A DNA stretch of 64,000 nt from Kutzneria sp044547355 (GCF_044547355.1 NZ_JBIUAG010000001.1:558001-622000), one strand, 5' to 3'. Shown: positions 33,782 to 42,383, numbered from the stretch's first letter. The notes: a model not told the origin generated them from the letters alone. Numbers and translations: made by a program.

Positions 33782-36700
33782 GTGAACGAACGCGCCTTCG
33801 CCCCGCTGCCCGCCGACATCGACCTGCCGGCGGTCGAGCGGGAGATTCTGGCCCGGTGGAAGGCCGCGGACGTGTTCCGGCGCTCCTTGGAGCGGACCGC
33901 CGACGGGCCCCGCTGGGGGTTCTTCGAGGGGCCGCCGACGGCCAACGGCAAGCCCGGCGCCCACCACGTCGAAGCCCGCGTGTTCAAGGACCTGTTCCCC
34001 CGGTTCAAGACCATGAAGGGCCACCACGTCGAGCGCCGGGCCGGCTGGGACTGCCACGGCCTGCCGGTGGAGCTGGCGGTGGAGAAGGAGCTGGGCTTCA
34101 CCAAGAAGCAGGACATCGAGGCGTACGGGATCGCCGAGTTCAACGCCCGCTGCCGGGAGTCGGCGCTGCGCAACGTCGCCGACTTCGCGGCGATGACCGA
34201 GCGCATGGGCTACTGGGTCGACCTGGACAACGCCTATCTCACCATGGCTCCGTCCTATGTGGAGAGTGTGTGGTGGTCGCTGAAGCAGATCTTCGACAAG
34301 GGCCTGCTGGTCGAGGATCACCGGGTCACGCCGTACTGCCCGCGGGACGAGACGCCGCTGTCGGATCACGAGGTGGCACAGGGCTATCAGGACGACGTCG
34401 ATCCCTCGGTGACGGTGCGGTTCCCGCTGACCAGCGGCCCGTGGGCGGGCGCGAACCTCTTGGCGTGGACGACAACGCCGTGGACGCTGCCGTCGAACAC
34501 CGCCGTCGCCGTGCACCCCGAGGCCACCTATGTGCTGGCCGAGCTGGACGGCGAGCGGATCGTCACCGCTGAGCCGCTGCTGCCCGAGAAAGCCCAACCG
34601 CTGGAACGCCTCAGTGGCCGCGAACTCGCGGGGTCCACCTACCAGCGACCGCTGGACCTGGTGCCGCTCAGCAGCTTCGGCGACGACGCGTTCACCGTGC
34701 TGACCGCCGACTACGTGACCACCGACAGCGGCACCGGCATCGTGCACCTGTCGCCGGCCTTCGGCGCGGAGGACCTGGCGGTGGCCCGTGAGCACGGCCT
34801 GCCGGTGGTCAACCCGATCGGTGTGGACGGCCACTTCCTGGCCGAGGTGCCGCTGGTCGGCGGACGATTCTTCCGTGACGCCAACGAATCCGTCATCGCC
34901 GAGCTGGAGGCCCGCGGCCTGCTGGCCGCGCACGAGCCGTATCCGCACAGCTATCCGCACTGCTGGCGCTGCGGCACCGCGCTGATCTACTACGCGCTGC
35001 CGTCCTGGTTCATCCGCACCACCGCGATCAAGGACCGGCTGGTGGCGGAGAACGAGGCCACGGACTGGCACCCCGCGCACATCAAGCACGGCCGGTACGG
35101 GGCGTGGCTCAACAACAACGTGGACTGGGCGTTGTCCCGCAACCGGTTCTGGGGCACTCCGCTGCCGATCTGGCGCTGCGCCGAGGACCACCTCACCTGC
35201 GTCGGATCTCTCCGCGAACTGTCCACTGTGGCCGGTCAGGACCTGAAGGACCTGGATCCGCACCGGCCCTTCGTGGACAAGATCTCCTTCCCCTGCCCCG
35301 ATTGCGGTGGCGAGGCCCGCCGCGTGCCGCAGGTGGTCGACGTCTGGTACGACTCCGGTTCCATGCCGTTCGCCCAGTGGGGCGCGCCGCACCGCGACGT
35401 CGAGCAGTTCGAGGCGTCCTATCCGGCGCAGTACATCTGCGAGGGCATCGACCAGACCCGCGGCTGGTTCTACTCGATGATGACCGTCGGCACGCTGGTG
35501 TTCGACAAGTCCTCGTACGAGACGGTGTTGTGCCTCGGGCTGATCCTCGACGCCGAGGGCCGCAAGATGAGCAAGCACCTCGGCAACATCCTCGACCCGT
35601 TCGAGCTGTTCGACCGCTACGGGGCCGACGCGGTGCGCTGGCTGATGCTGGCCGGCGGCTCGCCGTGGGTGGACCGCCGGGTCGGCGACGACGCGCTCAG
35701 CGAGATCGTCCGCAAGGTGCTGCTGACCTACTGGAACGCGGCCTCCTTCCTGTTGCGCTACGCCGATCTCGCCGGCTGGCGGCCCGGCCGCCCGGTGACC
35801 GAGCGGCACGTGCTGGACCGCTGGCTGCTGGCCGAGCTGCACGGCGTCGTGGCCGATGTGGACGCGGCGCTGGAGGACTTCGACTCGGCCGGCGCCGGGC
35901 GGCGGCTGGCGGCGTTCATCGACGACCTGTCCAACTGGTACATCCGCCGGTCGCGGCGGCGGTTCTGGCAGGCCGAGCCGTCGGCGATGGCCACCCTGCT
36001 GGAGACCCTGGACGTGCTGACCCGGCTGCTGGCGCCGTTCGTGCCGTTCGTCACCGACTACCTGTGGCAGCACCTGCACGCCGACGCCGACTCCGTGCAC
36101 CTGGCGTCCTGGCCCTCGGCCGCGGACCTGCCGGACGATCCGGCCCTGGTGGCGCAGATGCGGCAGGTGCGGGACCTGGTGGAGCTGGGCCGGTCCACGC
36201 GGGCCGCGAACAAGATCCGCACCCGGCAGCCGCTGGCCCGGGCCATGGTGCACGCCCCCGGCTTCGCCGAGATCGGCCCGGACCTGCGGCAGCAGATCGC
36301 CGAGGAGCTCAACGTCCGCACGGTCGAGCCGATGACCACCGACCTGGTCAAGGTCACGGTGAAGCCGAACTTCCGGGTGCTGGGCAAGAGGTTCGGGCCG
36401 CGGATGCGGCGGCTGGCGCAGGCCATCGCCGCCGCCGGGGCGCCGGTCGACGGCACGCTGACCGTGACGCTGGACGGCGAGACGATCACCCTGGGCGGCG
36501 ATGATCTCGTGCTCACCGAGCAGCCGCGCGCCGGCTGGGCGGTCACCACCGTGAACGGCACCTCGGTCGCGCTGGACCTGGAGCTCGACGAGGAGCTCAC
36601 GCAGTCCGGGCTGGCCCGCGACGCCGTGCGCCTGGTCCAGGACACCCGCAAGGGCATGGGCCTGGCGATCGCCGACCGGATCCGGCTGTGGTGGACCAGC

Positions 36701-36850
36701 GACCGCCCCGAGGTGGCGGCCGCGCTCCGGACGCACCGTGAGCTGCTCGCCGACGAGGTGCTGGCCGTCGAGGTGGCCGAAGGCACGGGCGACGGCGACC
36801 CCGTGTCCTTCGCCGAGCTGGGGCTGACGGTCTGGCTGGCCCCGGTGTAG
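33782..36850 (+). CDS. ileS: Isoleucyl-tRNA synthetase
   Basis: A 1,022-residue class I synthetase of the longer eukaryote-like IleS type used by mycobacteria. The HIGH-equivalent is in GPPTANGKPGAHHVEARVFK, the editing domain contains WTTTPWTLPSN and GTGIVHLSPAFG, and the KMSK loop is GRKMSKHLGN. Trp-rich QTRGWFYSMM and the anticodon-binding domain follow. At the first zinc-finger position the usual CPRCGT is YCPRDETPLSDHE, so one Cys is replaced by Asp; later CxxC pairs (HCWRCGT, CPDCGG) remain. The GTG start has TACAGT 7 nt upstream and no ribosome site, so it is probably leaderless. Confidence 0.95.
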   Translation: MNERAFAPLPADIDLPAVEREILARWKAADVFRRSLERTADGPRWGFFEGPPTANGKPGAHHVEARVFKDLFPRFKTMKGHHVERRAGWDCHGLPVELAVEKELGFTKKQDIEAYGIAEFNARCRESALRNVADFAAMTERMGYWVDLDNAYLTMAPSYVESVWWSLKQIFDKGLLVEDHRVTPYCPRDETPLSDHEVAQGYQDDVDPSVTVRFPLTSGPWAGANLLAWTTTPWTLPSNTAVAVHPEATYVLAELDGERIVTAEPLLPEKAQPLERLSGRELAGSTYQRPLDLVPLSSFGDDAFTVLTADYVTTDSGTGIVHLSPAFGAEDLAVAREHGLPVVNPIGVDGHFLAEVPLVGGRFFRDANESVIAELEARGLLAAHEPYPHSYPHCWRCGTALIYYALPSWFIRTTAIKDRLVAENEATDWHPAHIKHGRYGAWLNNNVDWALSRNRFWGTPLPIWRCAEDHLTCVGSLRELSTVAGQDLKDLDPHRPFVDKISFPCPDCGGEARRVPQVVDVWYDSGSMPFAQWGAPHRDVEQFEASYPAQYICEGIDQTRGWFYSMMTVGTLVFDKSSYETVLCLGLILDAEGRKMSKHLGNILDPFELFDRYGADAVRWLMLAGGSPWVDRRVGDDALSEIVRKVLLTYWNAASFLLRYADLAGWRPGRPVTERHVLDRWLLAELHGVVADVDAALEDFDSAGAGRRLAAFIDDLSNWYIRRSRRRFWQAEPSAMATLLETLDVLTRLLAPFVPFVTDYLWQHLHADADSVHLASWPSAADLPDDPALVAQMRQVRDLVELGRSTRAANKIRTRQPLARAMVHAPGFAEIGPDLRQQIAEELNVRTVEPMTTDLVKVTVKPNFRVLGKRFGPRMRRLAQAIAAAGAPVDGTLTVTLDGETITLGGDDLVLTEQPRAGWAVTTVNGTSVALDLELDEELTQSGLARDAVRLVQDTRKGMGLAIADRIRLWWTSDRPEVAAALRTHRELLADEVLAVEVAEGTGDGDPVSFAELGLTVWLAPV

Positions 36851-36911
36851 CCCAGGTCACCGGAATGAAACCCGTGGTCGGATCGTTGCAGGGGAAGCGA
36901 AGGAGGTGGCG

Positions 36912-37274
36912 ATGGCCACGGTGGAACTGACCCGCGAGAACTTCGACGAGGTCGTCGGCAAGGGCACGGTGCTGGTGGACTTCTGGGCGCAGTGGTGCGG
37001 TCCGTGCCGCATGTTCGGCCCGGTCTTCGAGCAGTCCTCCGACCAGCACGACGACATCGTGCACGCCAAGGTGGACACGGAGGCCCAGCAGGAGCTGGCG
37101 GCGGCGTTCAACATCCGCTCCATCCCCACGCTGATGGCGGTGCGGGACGGCGTGGTCGTGTTCTCGCAGGCGGGGGCGCTGCCGGCGGCGGCGCTGGAGG
37201 ACCTGATCGGCCAGGTCCAGGCGCTGGACATGGACCAGGTCCGCGAGCAGATCAAGGCCGAGCAGCAGCAGTAA
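36912..37274 (+). CDS. trxA: Thioredoxin
   Basis: A 120-residue thioredoxin with the active site WAQWCGPCRM, the cis-proline loop RSIPTLMAVRDG and the normal fold order. The C-terminus carries an extra Gln/Glu-rich helix (DQVREQIKAEQQQ). ATG 36912 has GAAGGAGGTGGCG just before it. It follows ileS by 61 bp and is closed by a hairpin terminator. General disulfide reductase in the cytoplasm. Confidence 0.93.
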   Translation: MATVELTRENFDEVVGKGTVLVDFWAQWCGPCRMFGPVFEQSSDQHDDIVHAKVDTEAQQELAAAFNIRSIPTLMAVRDGVVVFSQAGALPAAALEDLIGQVQALDMDQVREQIKAEQQQ

Positions 37275-37278
37275 GACC

Positions 37279-37322
37279 CCACAGACGCGACGCCCGGCCA
37301 TACGGTGGCCGGGCGTAGCCGT
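37279..37322 (+). terminator. Hairpin terminator after thioredoxin
   Basis: Inner perfect stem ACGCCCGGCCA / TGGCCGGGCGT with a 5-nt loop, and outer stem CAGACG / CGTCTG, start 5 bp after the thioredoxin stop. The 210 bp that follow, to the next gene end at 37533, hold nothing I recognise. Confidence 0.75.
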
Positions 37323-37532
37323 CTGTCACGAGCGCGGCGACGGGACGGGCTGCTCCTCGGCGTCGCCCACCTCGCACACCACGAGGTGCAGGTCGCCGCA
37401 GGTGCGTTGCGGACACCGACTCGGGCAGCGGATCCACCCGCGTGATGATCGCAGGCCGCGGCGGCGGCGAGCAGATGTGGCCGAAAGTCGCGCCGTGGCC
37501 GCGTTCGGGGCCACGACCACGGCGCGGGCCGG

Positions 37533-37904
37533 TCAGGAGTGCACGCTGACGCAGCCGTCTCCGGGGTGGTCGACGTTCGACTTCGTCGCCGACTCGCCGC
37601 CGCACAGCGTCACGTTGTGCGCGAAGGTGATGTCGGAGAACGTCACGCTGTAGGCGTCGGTCACCTTCGGCGACCAGAAGAAGGTGGCGCCCGAACCGGT
37701 GCTGGCCTCCAGGTAGAAGTAGCCGGTGGCGGTGCCGCCGGACTTCAGGGAGACCGTGGCCGAGTCGACGTGCAGGCCGCTGCCCTTGACGTCGATGCAG
37801 AACTTCGTGCCGCACTTGGACGCGCTGTCCGGCGCGGCCACGGCCGGGGCGGCCAGCGCCACGGTGGCCAGGCCGGCGGCCAGCAGCGGAATCCAGGTCC
37901 TCAT
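37533..37904 (-). CDS. Small secreted protein of unknown function
   Basis: A 123-residue protein with a clear Sec signal (RTWIPLLAAGLATVALAAPAVA) and a mature part of about 95 residues with four cysteines (SKCGTKFC, TLCGG, DGCVS), so two disulfides are likely. The sequence is rich in Thr/Ser beta-strand patterns (SGGTATGYFYLEAS). I do not recognise the family. ATG 37904, with GAGGGGACC upstream, is preferred over an earlier in-frame start at 38003 because the signal peptide begins there. Confidence 0.7.
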   Translation of the reverse strand: MRTWIPLLAAGLATVALAAPAVAAPDSASKCGTKFCIDVKGSGLHVDSATVSLKSGGTATGYFYLEASTGSGATFFWSPKVTDAYSVTFSDITFAHNVTLCGGESATKSNVDHPGDGCVSVHS

Positions 37905-38089
37905 CGATGGTCCCCTCTCTCGGATGGATCTTCCCCAGCCTGGGCGCGTGACCGGTCCGGCCGGAAGCGGCCGGCGGCGATCCCGGACAAATCCGGGCGA
38001 CACCGCAGGTCGGGGAATTGGCCGCCGGACAAATCAGCCCGAACGAATCAGCTCGGGCACATCAGCCTGGGCACGTCAGCTCGGGCGAG

Positions 38090-38770
38090 TCAGACGACCT
38101 GGAGCAGGAAGAAGACCGCCCGCTGGCCGGGCAGCATCAGCCGGCCGGTCGAGTCGACCATCTTCCAGTAGACCTGGTGGTAGCCCGGCGTTTCCGGCAG
38201 CCGGACGTCCACCGAGACGCGGACCGCCTCGCCCGGCCGGGTCGCCGGGATCGGCGCCTCGGCCGGCGTCACGCACTCGTCGGGGCCGAAGGCCGCCGCC
38301 CGGCGCAGGTAGCGGCCGATCCACGGCACCGTGCCGGAGTTGCGCAGCGCCCACGTCTTCACGATCCGGCCGCCGGCGGGCACGACCGTGCCGTCGGGGA
38401 CGTCAAGATCGCTGACGAAGGTGGCGCGGTCGCCGGGGATCGCCGCGACGGGCCGATCCGGTTGCGCCGCCGCGGTTTCCCAGCGCAGCCGCCAGGTCCG
38501 GCGGGCCGACGCCGGGTCCTGGCCGAGCACGCCGACGGCCAGCGGCCGCACGAACTCCCAGGTGACGTCCCAGGACGGCAGCCGATGGCCGCGGGCCGCC
38601 TCCGACAGCGCCGACTTCGACGCCAGCGCCCCGAATTCGGCCCGCATCCGATCGTAGGACGGGTCCCCCGCCGCCTTCTTGAGCCGCCACAGCTGGTGGG
38701 CGAACGATCCCGTCGCCCCGACCGTCACCTCGGGGCCCATGGCCACCCGCCCCCGTCGCCCTGTCGTCAC
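38090..38770 (-). CDS. XRE-like helix-turn-helix protein with NBR1-type Ig domain
   Basis: A 226-residue protein. Residues about 20-85 look like a degenerate XRE-type N-terminus (FAHQLWRLKKAAG, then SKSALSEAARGHRLPSW). Residues about 115-226 form an NBR1-Ig-like domain (FVSDLDVPDGTVVPAGGRI, VKTWALRNSGTVPW, and PGYHQVYWKMVDSTGRLMLP), with the tryptophans expected for that fold. In eukaryotes this domain belongs to the autophagy receptor NBR1; in actinobacteria its role is unknown. Start is GTG 38770 or ATG 38740. No membrane segment separates the two parts. Confidence 0.75.
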   Translation of the reverse strand: MTTGRRGRVAMGPEVTVGATGSFAHQLWRLKKAAGDPSYDRMRAEFGALASKSALSEAARGHRLPSWDVTWEFVRPLAVGVLGQDPASARRTWRLRWETAAAQPDRPVAAIPGDRATFVSDLDVPDGTVVPAGGRIVKTWALRNSGTVPWIGRYLRRAAAFGPDECVTPAEAPIPATRPGEAVRVSVDVRLPETPGYHQVYWKMVDSTGRLMLPGQRAVFFLLQVV

Positions 38771-38828
38771 AACCGGATTGACGCCGAAGCGGCCCGGCGA
38801 GGTGTTCGGTCACGCTGTGACGCGCGCC

Positions 38829-39461
38829 TCAGTGACAGGTGCCCAGCATCTGGGTCAGCGCGTCGTGCTCCGACTGGGAAATGGTCAGTTTGTACTTGTC
38901 CTTGACCTTGATCCAGTGGGTCGCGTAGTCGCACCGCTCGGACTCCACCGGCAGGTAACCCGGCGGCGGCTGGTCTCCCTTGCTGCGGTTGCTGTGCGCG
39001 GTCACGGCGACGAGCTCGTCGAGGTCGTTGGCGAACGCCACTCGCTGCGCCTGTGTCCATTTCGCCGCCCCGGTGCGCCAGGCCTCCGCCTCGGGAACGA
39101 GATGGTCGATGTCGAGGTCGTGCGGGGAGGTGACGTTCTGTCCGTCGTAGAGCGAGAGCCACTTGCCGGAGTTCACCGTGCAGCCCTTGGCGTTCACGTC
39201 CTTGCCCTGGGCCTTGAGCACGTCGACGCGGGTGTCGCAGCCGTCGGGCTGGGTGATCCAGTCGCCGCCGAAGCGGTCCCGCGAGTAGCCGGTCATCGGT
39301 CCGGCGGCGGCGATCTTCAACGACGCCAGCTGGGCGGCGCTGTCGCTGGGCAGGGGCGCGTGACTGTCCCCGCCGGCGGTGGCGGGCAGGGTGCACGCGG
39401 TGAGGGTCGCGAGGGCGAACAGGGTGATACCGGCGGCCACGCCGGTTCGGGTGCCAGCCAT
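38829..39461 (-). CDS. Secreted HNH nuclease-fold lipoprotein (DUF1524 type)
   Basis: A 210-residue protein. A lipoprotein signal ends in LATLTAC (Cys23). The mature domain has the DUF1524/HNH pattern: LDIDHLVPEAEAWRTGAAKW with the DH pair, an N-S-N segment AHSNRSKGDQPP and YATHWIKVKDKYKLTISQSE. Actinomycetes secrete several such proteins, presumably nucleases that degrade extracellular DNA. I chose ATG 39461 because the signal peptide starts there; an in-frame start at 39542 would bury it behind 27 residues and overlap the hydrolase gene. Confidence 0.82.
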   Translation of the reverse strand: MAGTRTGVAAGITLFALATLTACTLPATAGGDSHAPLPSDSAAQLASLKIAAAGPMTGYSRDRFGGDWITQPDGCDTRVDVLKAQGKDVNAKGCTVNSGKWLSLYDGQNVTSPHDLDIDHLVPEAEAWRTGAAKWTQAQRVAFANDLDELVAVTAHSNRSKGDQPPPGYLPVESERCDYATHWIKVKDKYKLTISQSEHDALTQMLGTCH

Positions 39462-39501
39462 GATCCATGGATTACTGGATCTTCGAGCCTCGAACCAGAG
39501 G

Positions 39502-40263
39502 TCATTCGGAGCAGTTGGCGTGCAACGAAAGCAGTAGATCAACCACCTGCTCCGGCCGTTCGACCTGCGGGCTGTGGCCGGCGTCCTCGACGATCTCCAC
39601 CCTGGCCCCGACCGCCCGGTAGCGCTCGGCCGTGCGGACGCAGTCGTAGAACCGGTCGTGCCGGCCGAGAATGGCCATGGTCGACGCCCCGAGCTCCCGC
39701 ACCCGCTCGTCCAAAGGCTTGCGGGCCAAGGCCTTCCGGCGTTCGACGAGCACCGCCCTTGCCACTGCCGGGCTGGTGGTCGCGTGGCCCCGCACCAGCG
39801 CCGGGTCGAACTCGAAGCCGGGGGCGAAGGCGTAGGACATCGCCCGGCGGACTGCGCTCGGCGGGGCGATCCGGTGCAGCAGCGGGCCGAGCACCGGCAC
39901 CGCCAGCAGTCCGCTGCCGGCCGGGAAGGTGGCGTAGCTGTAGTCCGGGGCCTGGCTGATGATCACGACCTTGTCGGCCCGGCGGCCCAGCGCCAGCGCC
40001 ACGTCGGCGCCGTAGGAATGCCCGACCGCGGTGACCCGGCCGATGCCCAGCCGGTCCAGGACCTCGGTGACGGCGGCGGCCTGGGAATCGGCGTCCAAAC
40101 CGTCGTGACCGCCGGTGCGGCCGTGGCCGCGCAGGTCGACGCGCAGCACGCGGCCGTGCTCGGCCAGCAGCGGGGCCACCGCGTCGAACGAGCGCACCGA
40201 GCCGCTGAATCCGTGCAGCAGCAGGAAAACCGGCCGTCCTCGACCCTCGTCACGGAAGTACAC
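39502..40263 (-). CDS. Alpha/beta hydrolase
   Basis: A 253-residue alpha/beta hydrolase with LLLHGFSGSVRSFD (oxyanion loop), nucleophile Ser in AVGHSYGADVAL, and C-terminal His in EDAGHSPQVERPEQV. The acid is probably in GRHDRFYD. No signal peptide. It starts at GTG 40263, 5 bp after the TetR-SnoaL gene stop, so it may be co-transcribed with that regulator and share its control. Substrate unknown. Confidence 0.85.
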   Translation of the reverse strand: MYFRDEGRGRPVFLLLHGFSGSVRSFDAVAPLLAEHGRVLRVDLRGHGRTGGHDGLDADSQAAAVTEVLDRLGIGRVTAVGHSYGADVALALGRRADKVVIISQAPDYSYATFPAGSGLLAVPVLGPLLHRIAPPSAVRRAMSYAFAPGFEFDPALVRGHATTSPAVARAVLVERRKALARKPLDERVRELGASTMAILGRHDRFYDCVRTAERYRAVGARVEIVEDAGHSPQVERPEQVVDLLLSLHANCSE

Positions 40264-40268
40264 GGGGA

Positions 40269-41165
40269 CTAGGAGATCACGAGGCTGGCTACCTTGTCGC
40301 CACGGACCTTGACGGCCATCGCGCCCGTGCCGTTGAAGCGGTGGCTACGCACCTTGATCGTCACCGTGTAGCTGTCCGGCTCGCCGGCCGGCCGCACCGA
40401 GACCAGCTCGAAGTGGGCCTGCACGCCGATGTTGTCGGTCTTGTTCCAGCTGGCCACGCCGTCGTGGCCGTGGAACTGGCGGCCCCAGTCCTCCAGGAAC
40501 GCGTCGTCGGTGAAGGCGGCCACGAAGGCCTCGGTGTCGGCGTTGTTGGTGGCGTCGACAAACGCCTGGATCGCGGCGGGGGTGGTCACGGGTCGTTCCT
40601 TTCGCAGGCCGGGCAGGATGTTCGCGACGAGCGCCCGGGCGAACTCGTCGGTCAGCGGCTCGTCGGGGATGAGCAGCCGGTGGTACACCGCGCCCCACAG
40701 CTGGTCCACGACCACCTGCGGGTCGAAGTCGGAGCGGAGCTCACCACGGGCCATGCCCCGCCGCAGCGTTCGCTCCGCCAGTTCCCGCCGGGGTCGCGAA
40801 TACCGTTCCCGAAAGGACGCCCCGAGCCGGGCGTCGGTCTGGGCCTCCCCGATCAGGTCGCCGATCACCCGCCCCGCCGGCGTGTCCCGCACCAGGTGCA
40901 CGAACGCCAGCAGCTGGGCCGCGATGTCCGCCTCGGTGTCCCCCGTGTCCGGGAACTCCAGGCTGTGCGAGACCACGCTGGCGTAGCCGTCCAGCGCCAG
41001 CGAGCCCTTCGACGGCCACCACTTGTAGATGGTCATCCGGCTCGAGCCGGCCCGGGCCGCCACCTTCTCGATGGTGAACCCGCCCATGCCCTCCGCTAGC
41101 AACAGCTCCCCCGCCGCCGCCAACACCTTGCCGCGGACCAGTGCCGCCGGCCGTCTTCCGCGCAT
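40269..41165 (-). CDS. TetR regulator fused to SnoaL-like (NTF2-fold) domain
   Basis: A 298-residue protein. Residues 1 to about 190 are a TetR repressor (GGFTIEKVAARAGSSRMTIY recognition helix), closely similar over its whole length to the TetR at 43194. Residues about 193-298 are a SnoaL/NTF2-like domain starting TTPAAIQAFVDATNNADT. At the junction an in-frame GTG (40589) has GAAAGGAACG upstream, so the SnoaL part may also be made alone. The paralogue's stop falls at the matching place, so fusion by loss of a stop codon is likely. TATATGGACAC lies 16 bp before the ATG. Confidence 0.85.
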   Translation of the reverse strand: MRGRRPAALVRGKVLAAAGELLLAEGMGGFTIEKVAARAGSSRMTIYKWWPSKGSLALDGYASVVSHSLEFPDTGDTEADIAAQLLAFVHLVRDTPAGRVIGDLIGEAQTDARLGASFRERYSRPRRELAERTLRRGMARGELRSDFDPQVVVDQLWGAVYHRLLIPDEPLTDEFARALVANILPGLRKERPVTTPAAIQAFVDATNNADTEAFVAAFTDDAFLEDWGRQFHGHDGVASWNKTDNIGVQAHFELVSVRPAGEPDSYTVTIKVRSHRFNGTGAMAVKVRGDKVASLVIS

Positions 41166-41180
41166 CCCACACCTCCCGAC

Positions 41181-41200
41181 TATATGGACACAGTGTATCC
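41181..41200. promoter_or_regulatory. TetR box upstream of the TetR-SnoaL gene
   Basis: TATATGGACAC (41181-41191) extended by a near-palindrome GGACACAGTGTATCC. On the - strand it covers a TATAGT -10 for the TetR-SnoaL gene, so binding would block transcription. The same 11-bp box occurs before the short-chain dehydrogenase gene and the second TetR gene. Confidence 0.65.
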
Positions 41201-41239
41201 AAGTCGGGGAATTTCGCCAGGGTGACCACAGCCACCCGG

Positions 41240-41665
41240 TCAGTCGACGGTCGGGGACTCGGAAAGCAGAGCCAGCGAGCGAAGGAACGCCTCGCGGTCG
41301 GACACGGGGAGGCGAGCGAGGAGGCGGTCCTCGTTGCGTTGGATCTCGGACTGGACGTCCTGGCGTTTGCGGCGACCTTCGGCGGTCACGGCGAGGAGGC
41401 GGGCGCGACGGTCGGTGGGGTCACGGGGGCGGTCCAGAAGCCCGGCGGCTTCGAGCTCGTCGAGGACGGGGATGATGCGGCTCTTGTCGGCGCCGATGAC
41501 CTCGGCGAGGGCGGCCTGGGTGCGGACCGGCTGGCCGTCCAGGGCGGTGAGCACGATGTAGCCCCACATGCTGAGCCGATGCGCCCGCAGCACCGGCTGC
41601 TCGGCGGCGATCAGCGCGCGTTGCAGCGGCGCGATCATCGCGGCCAGGTCCTGACGCCCATCCAT
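41240..41665 (-). CDS. MarR family transcriptional regulator
   Basis: A 141-residue winged-helix regulator with helix QAALAEVIGADKSRIIPVLDELEAAGLL and wing DPTDRRARLLAVTAEG. ATG 41665 has TATCAT 7 nt upstream (leaderless); an upstream ATG at 41674 overlaps that -10. It is divergent from the TIGR03086 gene at 41721, and a perfect 11-bp inverted repeat lies between them. Confidence 0.88.
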   Translation of the reverse strand: MDGRQDLAAMIAPLQRALIAAEQPVLRAHRLSMWGYIVLTALDGQPVRTQAALAEVIGADKSRIIPVLDELEAAGLLDRPRDPTDRRARLLAVTAEGRRKRQDVQSEIQRNEDRLLARLPVSDREAFLRSLALLSESPTVD

Positions 41666-41684
41666 GATCGGCATGATAACGGCG

Positions 41685-41727
41685 TTGACCCTATCGTATG
41701 CATGCGCTTATCGTATGCGCATGCATA
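41685..41727 (+). promoter_or_regulatory. Promoter and perfect inverted-repeat operator of the MarR/TIGR03086 pair
   Basis: TTGACC (41685-41690) and TATCGT (41709-41714), 18 bp apart, form a canonical promoter that places the transcript start at the ATG 41721. The perfect inverted repeat TATGCATGCGC (41697-41707) and GCGCATGCATA (41717-41727) overlaps the -10 and the start codon. TATCGTATGC also occurs twice, 17 bp apart. The divergent MarR is the obvious binder. Confidence 0.8.
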
Positions 41728-42320
41728 TCAATGAGCTGCTGAGCCTTCACCGCATCGCGGTCCAGGCCAGCGCCGAGACCGTCAAGCAGGTCCACTCCGA
41801 GGACCTGGACCGGCCGACTCCGTGCGCACAGTGGACAGTCGCCGACCTGCTGGCCCACATGACCGCACAGCACCACGGGTTTGCCGCCGCGGCCTGCGGG
41901 CGGGGCGGAGACCTCGCGGCGTGGCGGGTCAACGCGCCGGGGCCGAACCCGGCGAGCGAGTACGCGGACGCGGCCGAGGATGTGCTCGCGGCCTTCAACG
42001 AGCCGGGCGTGTCGGAGCGGGAGTTCGAACTGCCGGAGTTCAAGCCGGTGTCCCGCTTCCCGGCCACGCTGGCGATCGGCTTCCACCTGATCGACTACGT
42101 GGTGCACGACTGGGACATGGCCCGCGCGCTCGGACTCGACTACAAGCTGGCGCCGGAACTGGCCGACGTGGCGCTGCGGATCGCGCTCGCGGTGCCGAAC
42201 GGCGACAACCGACTCGCGCCCGACACGGCGTTCCAGCCGGCCCTGACCAGCACGGACACCGATCCGCTGCGCCGGATTCTGGCCACTCTTGGCCGCTCGC
42301 CGGACTGGTCCCGACCCTGA
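41721..42320 (+). CDS. TIGR03086 / maleylpyruvate isomerase N-terminal (DinB-like) family protein
   Basis: A 199-residue protein with the DinB-like four-helix pattern of actinobacterial TIGR03086/MDMPI proteins: DRPTPCAQWTVADLLAHMTA, and DYVVHDWDMARALGLD with the metal-binding histidine. Family members are often mycothiol-dependent metalloenzymes; the substrate here is unknown. ATG 41721 sits exactly 6 nt after TATCGT, so the mRNA is leaderless. An ATG at 41715 is possible. Divergent MarR control is probable. Confidence 0.82.
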   Translation: MHINELLSLHRIAVQASAETVKQVHSEDLDRPTPCAQWTVADLLAHMTAQHHGFAAAACGRGGDLAAWRVNAPGPNPASEYADAAEDVLAAFNEPGVSEREFELPEFKPVSRFPATLAIGFHLIDYVVHDWDMARALGLDYKLAPELADVALRIALAVPNGDNRLAPDTAFQPALTSTDTDPLRRILATLGRSPDWSRP

Positions 42321-42343
42321 CCCGTGACCACCGCCACCTCCCT

Positions 42344-42383
42344 TATATGGACACGCCGTACACATCTGTGGTTATATGTACAC
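42344..42383. promoter_or_regulatory. Two TetR boxes upstream of the short-chain dehydrogenase gene
   Basis: TATATGGACAC (42344-42354) and TATATGTACAC (42373-42383) lie 29 bp apart, the second ending 26 bp before the ATG. The first is identical to boxes before both TetR genes. This ties the dehydrogenase to one or both TetR proteins. Confidence 0.65.

Noticed and set aside
33089..36736. 1,215-codon open frame antisense to ileS
   Set aside because: Low-complexity translation rich in Arg, Gly, His and Val from the high-GC opposite strand; ileS itself is certain.
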